30,933 nt of DNA, taken from positions 1 through 30,933 of the forward strand of contig JACAAK010000041.1 of NCBI GenBank assembly GCA_025093985.1. The letters are read 5' to 3'. Within the stretch, counting starts at the first letter, position 1; every line of letters starts with the position of its first letter. The notes under the pieces were generated by a model. The model saw only the letters and a program-made list of their open reading frames with translations. It had not been told where the DNA came from and ran no database searches. The stretch comes from Calvatia gigantea. Lineage: Eukaryota > Basidiomycota > Agaricomycetes > Agaricales > Lycoperdaceae. Below are positions 1 to 8,722 of this stretch, one piece after another. The position numbers were made by a program, and so were the translations under genes.

Positions 1-389
1 ATAGCCTCAGGTGCAAACTGGTACTGTACAGAGACCACGTTAAAGCCTTGATTGGCCAAAAGTTTGAAATAACCTCGCGCATGCTCTTTTGACCCCGAAA
101 CCCATCCGCCGCCATGAATCCAAACCACCGTGGGCACTGCATTTAATTGTTCAATACTTTTGGGTTGATAGATATCAACATTCAGCTTAGGGCTAACTTG
201 ATATGGAATATTATTGTGTACGATGACATCGGGAGGCGCAAAACGGTCCAGCATTTTCATTTGAATATTAGTTGCTGTGTTAAATGTACCCGCAATCAGT
301 TTGGTGTTCTTTTCTACACTTTGACACGCGTTCAATAGCACAATCATGAAAACAGTACTAAGCACTTTTATTATTGATTGAAAAATCAT
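1..389 (-). CDS. Alpha/beta hydrolase (esterase/lipase-like) lipoprotein, C-terminus outside the window
   Basis: The reading frame is open from an ATG at 389 to the window edge, so about 129 N-terminal residues are visible. The start is hydrophobic and ends in a lipobox, Leu-Asn-Ala-Cys with Cys at residue 22, which predicts lipid attachment and an envelope location. Around residue 90 there is the His-Gly-Gly-Gly-Trp oxyanion-hole motif, followed by a Tyr-x-Phe-Ala-Pro-Glu-type segment (YQFAPEA). Both are typical of the hormone-sensitive-lipase/carboxylesterase (BD-FAE-like) branch of alpha/beta hydrolases. The nucleophile Ser and the catalytic Asp/His lie beyond the edge, so activity cannot be confirmed. 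The substrate is unknown. The gene is transcribed away from the usp genes across a 302-base gap. The family call is firm; calling it an active esterase is inference. Confidence 0.85.
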   Translation of the reverse strand, partial: MIFQSIIKVLSTVFMIVLLNACQSVEKNTKLIAGTFNTATNIQMKMLDRFAPPDVIVHNNIPYQVSPKLNVDIYQPKSIEQLNAVPTVVWIHGGGWVSGSKEHARGYFKLLANQGFNVVSVQYQFAPEA

Positions 390-691
390 ACTGTTCGGCC
401 CCACCCTTTTTTCAAATGATTCTAATACAATCTCTATCGCATCGCATAATTAAACAGGTCTCATTTCAGCCTCATTTAAACAATAGAAGCATCTTTTAAA
501 GAATATTGCTTTAAATCTGAAACTTGAGTTTTTTACTCAAGATTTTGGACACGTAAATTGGCTTTTTTTTGAATTATTTTCTTTAAATTTCATGAATTTT
601 CAATTTTTAGCCCGTTCAAAATTGAACATTTAATGGCAGTGTGTTATCAATAAATTAAGAACTAAATCTTATACAAAAAGGAGTCCCTCTG
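390..691. other. Divergent intergenic region between the esterase and the first usp gene
   Basis: These 302 bases are very AT-rich and hold no credible coding frame. They must carry the start signals of both flanking genes. The usp side has a promoter candidate (see 622-650). The part nearest the esterase start has only an AAGGGTGG-like ribosome-binding stretch. Confidence 0.6.
622..650 (+). promoter_or_regulatory. Candidate sigma-70 promoter of the first usp gene
   Basis: TTGAAC (622-627) and TATCAA (645-650) are separated by exactly 17 bases. Each matches the -35 or -10 consensus at four of six positions. The -35 hexamer is the right arm of a GTTCAA-AA-TTGAAC inverted repeat at 614-627, which could be an operator. 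Transcription would start near 657 and give a leader of about 35 bases. Confidence 0.4.
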
Positions 692-1135
692 ATGGCTTAC
701 CAACATATTTTAGTCCCTGTTGACGGTTCACAAATTTCTTTTTCTGCGGTTAAGCAAGCGGCTGAAATTGCCAAAGTTTTTGGCAGTCAACTCACATTGA
801 TTAGCTTAGTTGCTGAAGACCCTCTCAAAGATGCTGATTTTTACTATACTTCTCCAATCATGAAAGACTATTTCATACAAGCCTATAACAATGCTGAGAA
901 AGCCCTTCAGGATGCAGTTCAAATTGCACAAGAACAAGGTGTGACAGCTCAGTCTAAAATCATCAAAGGTGAAGTCTCTGAAGATGCTGTGGTCGAAGCG
1001 GCTGCTTCACTAAAAAATGACTTGATTGTGATGGGTTCACATGGCCGTAAAGGCTTTCAAAAATTCCTATTAGGCAGCTTTGCTCAAGATGTTCTCAAAT
1101 CTACTGAGCTCCCAGTTCTCATTGTTAAAGCTTAA
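692..1135 (+). CDS. Universal stress protein, UspA family (ATP-binding type)
   Basis: This 147-residue single-domain Usp protein is cytoplasmic. The N-terminal strand has the usual form, ILVPVDGS, with the conserved Asp that contacts nucleotide. Near the C-terminus, GSHGRKGFQKFLLGS fits the G-2x-G-9x-G-S/T motif that marks ATP-binding Usp proteins (MJ0577 type) rather than the non-binding UspA type. A strong AAGGAG ribosome site at 678-683 sets the ATG. Usp proteins help cells survive starvation, oxidative and other stresses; the specific role of this one is not visible. A close paralogue of the same length follows 85 bases downstream, so the pair is a tandem duplication that is probably co-transcribed, since no terminator separates them. 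Confidence 0.93.
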   Translation: MAYQHILVPVDGSQISFSAVKQAAEIAKVFGSQLTLISLVAEDPLKDADFYYTSPIMKDYFIQAYNNAEKALQDAVQIAQEQGVTAQSKIIKGEVSEDAVVEAAASLKNDLIVMGSHGRKGFQKFLLGSFAQDVLKSTELPVLIVKA

Positions 1136-1220
1136 TCAACTATAACGCGTCTTTATATGAATCGATTTCGCATGTACTGCAAAATGATCCGCAAAAAGAC
1201 GTACCCTTAAGGAGAAAATA

Positions 1221-1667
1221 ATGAGCTACAAACACATTTTGGTTTGCCGTCGATGAATCCCCGATGTCTTATGCTGCTGTTGAACAAGCACTTGAGTTGG
1301 CCAAAGATTTAAATAGTCGTGTAACGCTCATGAGTGTGATTGCGGTCGATCCATTTGTCGGTGTCGACTTCTATAAAGTTGCACCAGCCATCACCGACTA
1401 TTTCCTACATGCTGAAAAAAGTCGCTCAAGACCGTTTAGCCGAAGTAAAGCTCTCATTTGACCGCGATGAAATTGAGGTGGATACCAAAGTGATTCGCGG
1501 CATCTCTCCTTCTGAAGGTATTATTCATGTGGCCGATGAAGTCGGTGCAGACCTGATTTTGATGGGCTCACATGGCCGTACAGGCTTTAAAAAGATGATG
1601 TTAGGTAGTGTGGCGCAAAATGTTCTCACACCAGTCTCCGATACCTGTGCTGATCGTAAAAGTTTAA
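1221..1667 (+). pseudogene. Second universal stress protein gene, broken by three +1 frameshifts
   Basis: The gene starts at ATG 1221 behind AAGGAG. It reads MSYKHILV and then falls out of frame. Usp sequence continues in frame 1 from about 1250 and in frame 2 from about 1420, including GSHGRTGFKKMMLGS, which fits the ATP-binding Usp motif. It returns to frame 0 for the last dozen codons, ending at TAA 1665-1667. Each step fits one extra base: TTT at 1243-1245, the A run at 1415-1420, and CC at 1631-1632. Without these three bases the gene is 444 bases, or 147 residues, exactly the length of the upstream paralogue. All motifs survive, so sequencing error is as likely as true decay. The gene is followed directly by a terminator. 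Confidence 0.88.
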
Positions 1668-1681
1668 GTATTGTTTTAAAC

Positions 1682-1711
1682 AAAAAAAGACTGCCGAAGC
1701 AGTCTTTTTTT
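1682..1711. terminator. Bidirectional terminator between usp and the 74-residue gene
   Basis: The stem GACTGC/GCAGTC (1689-1694 with 1699-1704) is flanked by A7 and T7 runs, so it can work on both strands. It lies between two convergent genes. On the minus strand the loop is C(UUCG)G, an extra-stable tetraloop. Confidence 0.88.
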
Positions 1712-1727
1712 GTTTGGCAGAACTTGT

Positions 1728-1952
1728 TCACTTTATTAGCTTTTTACTAATCTGCTGATGCAAATTTTGCAAATAATGCTCTGCTGCCGACTGTTGCATA
1801 AAAGTTTTTTGAAATAACCCCGAAGCCTGATGGTTATGCGGGCTATACTCAACATTGACTTGAAATGTTCCCAGTTCAGCACTTTTCGCAATACGAATAG
1901 CAATAATATGAACGGTATTTAAATAAAACCCATCTTCAATTTTAACTAACAT
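1728..1952 (-). CDS. Small conserved-looking hypothetical protein (74 residues)
   Basis: I do not recognise this 74-residue protein. It opens MLVKIEDGFYLN, then has alternating hydrophobic residues that suggest three or four beta strands (VHIIAIRIA, GTFQVNVEY), then a C-terminal amphipathic helix with a basic end (ISKKLIK). No signal peptide, Cys pair or membrane segment is visible, so it is probably a cytoplasmic alpha/beta protein. It is transcribed alone and ends just before the shared terminator at 1682-1711. No clear Shine-Dalgarno sequence precedes the ATG. The composition fits a real protein better than a chance frame, and the terminator placement supports a gene here. Function unknown. 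Confidence 0.65.
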   Translation of the reverse strand: MLVKIEDGFYLNTVHIIAIRIAKSAELGTFQVNVEYSPHNHQASGLFQKTFMQQSAAEHYLQNLHQQISKKLIK

Positions 1953-2153
1953 ATCTGTTTACACTCTACATGTTTGTGTGCCCAATAGCCTGTATACAGA
2001 AGCCGAAAAAATACAGAATATTGAGCTAATCATCTGTTATGCCATAACATTATACCCATAAAATGCGATTCAATTCACACTATTCACATGAATGTTCATT
2101 ATTTAGAAAAATACCAATGTGAGCTCTTCATGCTGTCATTCTTCAGTTTGCAT

Positions 2154-2185
2154 AAAAAAAGCCAGTCTACTGACTGGCTTTTTTT
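2154..2185. terminator. Terminator downstream of pepN
   Basis: The stem GCCAGTC/GACTGGC (2161-2167 with 2172-2178) has a 4-base loop and is flanked by A7 and T7 runs. It lies 14 bases past the pepN stop on the minus strand and could also stop plus-strand transcription. Confidence 0.88.
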
Positions 2186-2198
2186 ATGCGTAGATCAG

Positions 2199-4808
2199 TT
2201 AAATACTTAACATACTGCTTAAAGTTTCACTGACATTTTTAGATTTCACTTGTGGTTTTAAAGCCTCAAGCTTTGCTTTCACTTCGCTACGCTGTGGCTC
2301 TGCCAAGCTATACCAGCGAGACAAAACTTGAAGTAAACGAGAACCAACAATTGGGTTTTTCTCATCTAAATATTTTGCCAGCCCAATGAAATGATCCACA
2401 CCAAAACTCCATGTGTTCACTGGATTTGCATTTAAACCACCACTCACTGAACGAATACGGTTCGGTACGCCCAAATCATAATCGGCATGTGAAGTGAGGT
2501 ATTGAATGGTGTCTTCTGTAGCACAAGGATGTGCCGCTTGAAGTGTGAACCACTGATCTAGTGACAAAGCCTCATCTTTAAACCGTAGGTAAAAATCACG
2601 TAAAGCCGCTTCTGCTTGCGGTGCATCATTCCACACCAAGACACGTAATGCGCCTAACGTTCAGACATATTGCCTGTAGCTTCGTATTGCTGATATGCCA
2701 GCTCAAAAGCGGTTTCATCACCTTGACGTGCCATCATACTCAGCATGATGTTTTTCAGCGCACGGACACCCATGGCTTGTGAGAACTCTTTTTGCAAATC
2801 TGGGTCTAAAGCCAAATAAGTGTCTTTACAGAACTCTCCTAACTCACGTGCCAGTTTGTCAATCAAAGCATTACGCTGTTCTTGAATCTTCGCTGGTTCG
2901 TAGTCGGTGTCGATGCGACTACCTAAATAACCTTCACTTGGTACATCAAATAAACGTGATGCCAAGAGTGGATCTTGTTCAACAAGATCTGGTAGGCGTG
3001 TTTTTAATGGCTTGAATATAAATATGCGCATCATGACCATTGAGTAAAATACGCTCAAGCAGTGTTTGCGTTGCTTGCCATTGGTTAAAACCATTGGTTT
3101 CGTATTGAATCAGGAACGCCAACTCTTCATCGGTATAGTTAAATTCTAAGTTGACGGGCGCAGAGAAATTACGCAGTAATGACACGACAGGTTTCGTGCT
3201 TAAACCGCTAAACACAATGCTGGCTTGATCTTGATCGAAAAGATACACACCGTCTTTGACGGCATTTTCAAATAAACTGTCTGAGTTTAAAACCAATTGC
3301 TCACCTGTTGCAGCATCGAACAGCGCTAAAGCGACAGGGATTGGAACAGCTTTTAGATTCGGATACTTAGGATGTGCTTTTAAACTTTGCTTAAAGTTTA
3401 AGCTATAAGTTTGTGTAGCAGCATCATAATGACCTTCAGCTTCTAACTTTGGTGTACCCGGTTGGTTATACCATGTTAAGAAGTTGGATAAATCTACGCC
3501 TGAACCTGCGGTTAAAGCAGCTACCCAGTCTTCAACGGTCACAGCTTGACCATCATGGCGTTCAAAGTATTCATCAGTTCCTTTACGGAATTTTTCTTTG
3601 CCTAATAAGGTTGCCATCATGCGGTTAATTTCCGCACCTTTTTCATAGACCGTTGCAGTATAAAAGTTATTGATTTCCACAAAATGGTCTGGACGCGGTG
3701 GATGAGACAATGGGCCTGAATCTTCTGGGAACTGATGTGCTTTGAGTACCGCAACGTCGTCAATACGTTGAACCGCAGCCGACTGCAAATCTTCTGAGAA
3801 AGATTGATCACGGAAAACCGTTAAGCCTTCTTTTAAACACAATTGGAACCAATCACGGCAAGTAATACGGTTACCTGTCCAGTTATGGAAGTATTCATGG
3901 GCAATTACCGACTGTACACGCATAATCGCGGCATCTGTCGTGTATTCTTCATCCGCCAAAACACATGACGTATTAAAGATGTTTAGACCTTTATTTTCCA
4001 TCGCACCCATGTTGAAAGCACTGGTAGCCACAATCATATAGTTGTCTAAATCATAGGGACGACCATAGTGTTCTTCATCCCAACGCATTGAATGCTTTAA
4101 GGCTTCCATTGCAATATGACATTTCGGAATATCTTTTTCTTCGGCATAAATTTCCAAAGCTACATCACGGCCTTCAGAGGTCACATAGCGGTCTTTTAAA
4201 ACCGCCAAATCACCAATCACACAAGCAAACAAATACGCTGGTTTTTTGGTTGGGTCTTGCCAAATGGTATAGTGACGACCTTCGCCTGCCTCGCCCGCTT
4301 CAATCAAGTTACCATTGGCAAGGAGCACTGGATATTTTTTGTCAGCTTCTACACGTGTGGTAAAGACTGAAAGGACATCAGGACGGTCTGGGTAAAAGGT
4401 AATTTTACGGAATCCTTCAGGCTCATTTTGGGTAACAAACAAATCTGATGCGGCTTGGTATAAGCCTTCAAGTTGTGTATTTGACTCAGGATGAATGATC
4501 ACCGATGTCTCAAGCTTGATCTGATTTGGTGCATTTCGAATCACCAACTGCTCTGGATCAAGCGTATATTGCTCTTGGCTGAGTTGCTGACCATTCAGGA
4601 CTACACTTTTCAACTCTAAATCACGACCGAGTAAAACCAAATCACCCTCAGTTTGGCGCGTCAGCTCCAGTACAGCATCAACTTGGCTATGCTCATCATA
4701 GACCTGAATATCGAGGTGAATGCTGTCTACTAAAAAAGATGGTTTTTGATAGTCTTTTAAATAGACGGTTTGATCTGCTTCAATAATTGGATTTGCCGCA
4801 ATATTCAT
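2199..4808 (-). CDS. pepN: Aminopeptidase N (M1 zinc metallopeptidase), two frameshifts in this sequence
   Basis: This enzyme removes N-terminal amino acids from peptides in the cytoplasm. GAMEN, which binds the substrate N-terminus, is at residues 268-272. The zinc site HEYFH is at 304-308, with its third ligand in the following KEG segment. The gene spans 2610 bases, giving about 869 residues, the length of E. coli PepN (870). The frame is broken twice. An extra base in the T5 run at 3001-3005 sends translation to a stop near 2979. A missing base at the AA at 2656-2657 stops the second frame after MSER. The two errors cancel, and the protein continues in the original frame to the stop at 2199. 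All catalytic residues lie before the first break. ATG 4808 is chosen because it follows AGGA; an ATG five bases further upstream is out of frame. Homopolymer sequencing error is the simplest explanation. Confidence 0.93.
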
Positions 4809-5232
4809 GTCATGTCCTAATGCTATTGGTCTACAGCTTTATATTGTGTATGTTTTGATCATACGACAAGTTTGCCATACTGTCTGTGTATGTTGAATGA
4901 TATTTATATGGGCACGTTGAACAGGCTTTTCAATTCTATTGTTCTTATCCCGCGCATATGACTGCACCAAGTGAATAATAAACAAACAACTCCTCACATC
5001 GTGCCGTGCTTGTCTAGCAATATTTGCACCAGCCTTTAGACTTGCACAGTGCCATTAGCTCTCTACCATTCAAACGCTGAGAAACTTAAAGACATCGATA
5101 AGATATAAAGCCAGCTCTTTTCAAATATCTAACTTAATTTTCAAATCGGCTACATTTTGTGCACAGTTTTTGCTTGTATCTAGATATGCATAGCGCATGA
5201 TAAAACCTAAGCAAAACAAATAGAGGTGTGAG
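4809..5232. other. Divergent intergenic region, pepN / 85-residue gene
   Basis: These 424 bases hold no believable coding frame. The region must contain the start signals for pepN (leftward) and the 85-residue gene (rightward). I see no promoter with two good hexamers at standard spacing. A GAGGTG ribosome site at 5222-5227 serves the rightward gene. Stretches such as TGTGTATG recur near 4840-4900 but form no clear repeat. Confidence 0.5.
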
Positions 5233-5490
5233 ATGTACTTAAAAGACCATATCGTCCGCGTCGAAAATATAAAAATGCTGCAAGCAATGCATGCTGCAAA
5301 AATTGATCATAAAGTCATTGCCCTGTTCATGAGCTGTGAAGGAATGCCTTTACAAGCACACGATGTCAGTAGCATTTTAAATCACTACGACACACTAGGG
5401 AGTAAAAAGTTGCCGAGCAAAAAAGTTCAAGCCATGATTGAAGCTAAAAAATTAGGTATGGAAGATGACTCTCTACCTTGCCCCGTTTAA
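5233..5490 (+). CDS. Hypothetical protein (85 residues), probably a compact helical protein
   Basis: I do not recognise this protein. It is predicted to be mostly helical: an N-terminal helix (VRVENIKMLQAMHAAKI), a short turn, a segment with a helix-turn-helix-like pattern (HKVIALFMSCEGMPLQAHDVSSILN), and a basic helix (SKKVQAMIEAKK) before an acidic tail ending in Pro-Cys-Pro-Val. This could be a small DNA-binding protein, but that is only a guess from helix pattern and charge. A GAGGTG ribosome site lies six to eleven bases before the ATG, and a strong terminator begins 13 bases after the stop. It is therefore a monocistronic unit with its own signals, which supports a genuine gene. Confidence 0.7.
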   Translation: MYLKDHIVRVENIKMLQAMHAAKIDHKVIALFMSCEGMPLQAHDVSSILNHYDTLGSKKLPSKKVQAMIEAKKLGMEDDSLPCPV

Positions 5491-5503
5491 ATTCTACTTC
5501 TAC

Positions 5504-5533
5504 AAAAAATACGGTGCATGCCGTATTTTTTTT
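5504..5533 (+). terminator. Rho-independent terminator of the 85-residue gene
   Basis: The A6-TACGG arm (5504-5514) pairs with CCGTA-T8 (5521-5533) around a 6-base TGCATG loop. It begins 13 bases after the stop codon. The flanking A run means it may also work leftward. Confidence 0.88.
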
Positions 5534-5639
5534 GCCCTATATTCGCCACTGCGTTGCTTCACCCGTCTAGCGTTTACAAAGCACCTCTGCTTGTTCAATT
5601 ACACTGCAATTTACAACGCCTTTCTGAAATTTTAGCGTG

Positions 5640-5645
5640 TATAAT
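5640..5645 (+). promoter_or_regulatory. Candidate -10 element of the zinc-ribbon/thiM operon
   Basis: A perfect TATAAT lies 31 bases before the ATG at 5677, preceded by TG. No good -35 hexamer is found 16-18 bases upstream, so the promoter would be weak or activator-dependent. It is the only plausible start signal after the terminator at 5504-5533. Confidence 0.4.
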
Positions 5646-5676
5646 TTGATAAAATCCTGAGTTTCAAATTCATCTT

Positions 5677-6837
5677 ATGTCGCTTCAAATTTTGCACAAA
5701 CAACTTGATGAAAGCACGCCTTGTCCACTTTGTCAGGCGGCCATGTTTTGGGTGGATGCTGAACAATACGACAAAGAAATTAACTTTCATGAATGTAGCC
5801 ACTGCCAACATCGTGTTTTTAGCAATTCAAATCTAAATTGCCACTGCGACAGTTGTTTAGCGCAACGCAAAAAAATATTGAAAGAAACTCGTCAGCAAGA
5901 ACAGCGTAAAACCAAAAATCAAAAAGACATTTATGAGTTTGAACTGGGCCAGCTCAGTTTTATGCATAAATTATTTTTATTGGCCCTGTTAGATGACTAC
6001 GCACAAGAACATACACAGCATCAAGAGTTTATTGATTGGGAACAGATCAAATATTTTAGTATCACCCCCAATTATCTGTTTCAAAATAGTCTCATCAAAC
6101 AACTGGTAAAAGAACAAATCCTCGTTGCCAAAGATTTTGCCAGTGAAGCCCATCAGTACTATATCAATGTGCGTTTGGACGGATATTCTGAACCCAGCCT
6201 ATTTAGTGTTACGCAGCAATTACGTTATTGGTTTTATGAAAATCTTAGCCTTGGTGTGCCTTTTAAGACTGCGGATGAAGTCAAAAATGCCTTGTACCAA
6301 TTACTCTATCAGGAAATTATCCAATTTATGCAGTTTTACTGCCGTACTTGGGGCATTCAAATTGCGGGAAATAAAAGTTTCCAAGTGTTTTGTTATCGTT
6401 TACTCGATGTACTCGCGGTCGGACAAATTTATTATTTAATCCAAACTGCATTGGAGTATTTATATGAACGTAAAGCCTTACAACCCAGAAATGAAAACTT
6501 TATTAACACCAACTTACTGAAAAAAACTCTACAACAATACCGTGAACGCAGTGTGGCTGAAAAATGGGAAACATCAACGCTGCCTCGACCACATAACCTA
6601 CCATTCAGCAAAATGAGCGAAGTCTTATTTTTCCGCTTTTTAGGCTATGACGAAGCTATTTTCTTCCAGCCCGTCTCTCGTTCATGGCAAAAAATTGAGC
6701 CGCGTTTAAGCTTCTACTCACAAAAACGCTGTATGTACTGCGGTTCAAATGAGCTCACCGTAGATTATGATGCTGACCAATATGTGACTTTATTTTGTCG
6801 CAAATGCAAGCACCAAGACCACTATTTCACCAAATAA
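5677..6837 (+). CDS. Unrecognised protein with zinc-binding Cys motifs at both ends, upstream of thiM
   Basis: I do not recognise this 386-residue soluble protein. The N-terminus has CPLC (C16, C19) and CSHC (C40, C43), a typical four-Cys zinc ribbon, followed by CHCDSC (C55, C57, C60). The C-terminus has a second ribbon, C352-x2-C355 and C374-x2-C377 with His nearby. Between them lies a charged, Gln/Lys-rich helix (about 61-85, possibly coiled coil) and a long helical region rich in Tyr, Phe, Leu and Gln with no membrane span or signal peptide. Two ribbons around a helical core suggest a nucleic-acid-binding or scaffold protein, but no catalytic motif is visible. The stop overlaps the ribosome site of thiM, which starts 11 bases later, so the two are co-transcribed. 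No good ribosome site precedes ATG 5677. Function unknown. Confidence 0.85.
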   Translation: MSLQILHKQLDESTPCPLCQAAMFWVDAEQYDKEINFHECSHCQHRVFSNSNLNCHCDSCLAQRKKILKETRQQEQRKTKNQKDIYEFELGQLSFMHKLFLLALLDDYAQEHTQHQEFIDWEQIKYFSITPNYLFQNSLIKQLVKEQILVAKDFASEAHQYYINVRLDGYSEPSLFSVTQQLRYWFYENLSLGVPFKTADEVKNALYQLLYQEIIQFMQFYCRTWGIQIAGNKSFQVFCYRLLDVLAVGQIYYLIQTALEYLYERKALQPRNENFINTNLLKKTLQQYRERSVAEKWETSTLPRPHNLPFSKMSEVLFFRFLGYDEAIFFQPVSRSWQKIEPRLSFYSQKRCMYCGSNELTVDYDADQYVTLFCRKCKHQDHYFTK

Positions 6838-6848
6838 GGGCACCCACT

Positions 6849-7724
6849 ATGACCCAGCTTTTAGACCTGTCCTTGCTTAACTCAAAACAATCAATCCAAG
6901 ACCAAACCGATGTCTTGGTGGCATATGTTGCTGAAGCTTGGACTGCCCTGCAAACGCAACAACCTTTGGTGCAATGTATCACCAACAGTGTTGCTGCCAA
7001 TTATGCAGCCAACGTTTTATTGGCTGCGGGCGCCTCACCTGCCATGATTGATAATCCCTTTGAAGCAGAAAGTTTCACACGCATTAGTGCAGCGCTCAGT
7101 ATTAACTTAGGCACACCGACATCTGAACAAATGCAAGCCATGCAAATCTCGGCACAAACCGCACAGCAGCAAAACATACCTTGGGTATTAGACCCTGTAG
7201 GATATGGGCCATTTTTAAAATGGCGCTCTGAAATGGTCGATCAGCTATTGGCTTTTCAACCTACCGTTATTCGTGGCAATGCATCGGAAATCAGTACACT
7301 TGCGGGGAACCAAATCGAAACCAAAGGCGTTGATAGTACTGCAAGCAGTGCTGATGTCTACCATCAAGCAAAAACACTTTTAGCACAAGCTGAAGTCATT
7401 GCCATTTCTGGTGAATCTGACTACATTCTCTCGAAACAACTTGATGCTGTAATCCAAGTCAATGGTGGTTCGCATTTACAACCCAAAGTTACTGCTACGG
7501 GTTGTGCCCTTGGTGCATTAATTGCAGCCTATAGCGCAGTCACCAATCCTGTCATTGCTGCACTGTCTGCGCATGTCCACTTTGCCATTGCGGGGCAGCT
7601 TGCTTATGCCCAAAGTCAAAGCACAGGCAGTTTTAATGTAGCGTTTATGGATCACATTCATCAAATGAAAGCTGAAACCATTTATGAATATGCGGATATA
7701 CAGCTTATCCGTACCTCAGACTAA
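6849..7724 (+). CDS. thiM: Hydroxyethylthiazole kinase
   Basis: ThiM phosphorylates 4-methyl-5-(2-hydroxyethyl)thiazole with ATP, salvaging the thiazole half of thiamine. The 291-residue protein belongs to the ribokinase-like ThiM family. Visible are the substrate-side segment VQCITNSVAANYAANVLLAAGASPAM, shown here only by its ends VQCITN and GASPAM, the nucleotide-side WVLDPVGYG, VIRGNASEI, and the catalytic-loop ATGCALGA with Cys219. A start further upstream in the same frame would overlap the previous gene. ATG 6849 is preferred because AAGGG (6836-6840) lies at the right distance and the product then starts at the family's usual place. Neither thiE nor thiD is adjacent, so the thiazole phosphate must be joined to the pyrimidine by enzymes encoded elsewhere. 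The gene is co-transcribed with the zinc-ribbon gene. Confidence 0.95.
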   Translation: MTQLLDLSLLNSKQSIQDQTDVLVAYVAEAWTALQTQQPLVQCITNSVAANYAANVLLAAGASPAMIDNPFEAESFTRISAALSINLGTPTSEQMQAMQISAQTAQQQNIPWVLDPVGYGPFLKWRSEMVDQLLAFQPTVIRGNASEISTLAGNQIETKGVDSTASSADVYHQAKTLLAQAEVIAISGESDYILSKQLDAVIQVNGGSHLQPKVTATGCALGALIAAYSAVTNPVIAALSAHVHFAIAGQLAYAQSQSTGSFNVAFMDHIHQMKAETIYEYADIQLIRTSD

Positions 7725-7748
7725 ATAAAGTATGGCGAGAGTTTCTGC

Positions 7749-8479
7749 TTAGGTAACTTCTCGCCCTAAAAACACGTTCATCGCCGCTTCTAGCAGAGTC
7801 AACAGATCTAATTTACAGATACACATCAAGCCCATACCAATAAAATAATCAGGCGTATGTTGCATATAAAAGTTGATATGACGACTGGCTCGATTTCGAA
7901 GCCGAATCAATTGTTCAGGCGTGGTCTGTGGCAGTACACAAGGATGCAGAAACACATCATCACTGCGCTGTTGCACATTCACATGACGGTTTGTATGAGA
8001 TCAAGGACCTGTAAATAATCCTCAGGCATTGGCACTTCTGCACGTGGATAAAAATGTTTTGAACGTGAAGCAAACAGCCGATATACTTTTGGCTGCATCA
8101 AACTCGAAACAAACCATAACTGACGCGTAGGATATTTTAAACGATAACCTAAAGTTACTCGAATTGCAGATAAAAGTGTTCTATTTTGATTTCGGTAGTC
8201 TGGTAAAAAAGCGGCACGCGAGCTAAGAATATATAAGGGTTGATGCGCTGTCTTAAGCTTCAAGATGGCAATAATATTTTGCCCAACTATTTTTCCGCGA
8301 TGATAAAAACGAATAATAGGTAATGCCACTACATCTGAGTTATACACCAATTGATGCAGTTCTGTTGGGATTGCATTTGGAAAAATTTGTCGATCAAAAG
8401 CGTCAAGTTCTTCATATAGAAATTGTTTTTTCTCTACTGAAAGCTTTTTAAAATCAACGACCTTTTCCATAAGTTGCAT
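7749..8479 (-). CDS. Possible N-acyltransferase-like protein, split by a frameshift
   Basis: Two frames meet here: one of 166 residues from ATG 8479 to a TGA at 7979-7981, and one of 77 residues covering 7982-7749. They read as one protein. Supplying one base near 7985 (a single G where GG is expected) joins them into about 243 residues with no overlap or gap. The alternative is two translationally coupled genes, the second using GTG 7982, but it has no ribosome site of its own. The N-terminal part has strand/helix alternation (ALPIIRFYHRGKIVGQN, then LYILSSRAAFLPDYR, then a basic RNQNRTLLSAI segment) that recalls GNAT acyltransferases. No diagnostic motif is certain, so function is unknown. 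GGAAG seven bases before ATG 8479 supports that start. It converges with thiM. Confidence 0.6.
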
Positions 8480-8670
8480 GAAACACTTCCGTTCTTATTT
8501 TGATCACTTGTTTTACTGCTATGGTCTAAATGCAATGCTTTGATGACCATCGGCATAGAAAAAACTGTCTTCACCAAACTACAAACGTCAAGTACCAAAT
8601 ACGACAGCCAAATTACGGGCATAGAATAACTGCTTTTTATTTAAGTGCATAGCGCTTATTTTATAAGCAG

Positions 8671-8699
8671 AAAAATGCCAGCACGAAGCTGACATTTTT
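8671..8699. terminator. Terminator downstream of the terC-family gene
   Basis: AAAAATG-x-CAGC pairs with GCTG-x-CATTTTT, with one mismatch in the stem and a 5-base loop. It lies 23 bases after the stop of the minus-strand terC-family gene. A smaller perfect repeat, GCTTAT-TTT-ATAAGC, sits next to it at 8654-8668. Confidence 0.75.
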
Positions 8700-8722
8700 C
8701 TCACAATCTAGTTTTGTAATGA

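Noticed and set aside
147..338. A 63-codon plus-strand frame
   Set aside because: It is opposite the esterase, whose lipobox and HGGG motif fix the coding strand.
2199..4808. pepN as three separate genes or a true pseudogene
   Set aside because: The two indels cancel, sit in homopolymers, and leave a normal-length protein with all catalytic motifs.
8434..8622. A 62-codon minus-strand frame before the acyltransferase-like gene
   Set aside because: It overlaps the ribosome site and start of that gene in another frame and lacks its own signals.
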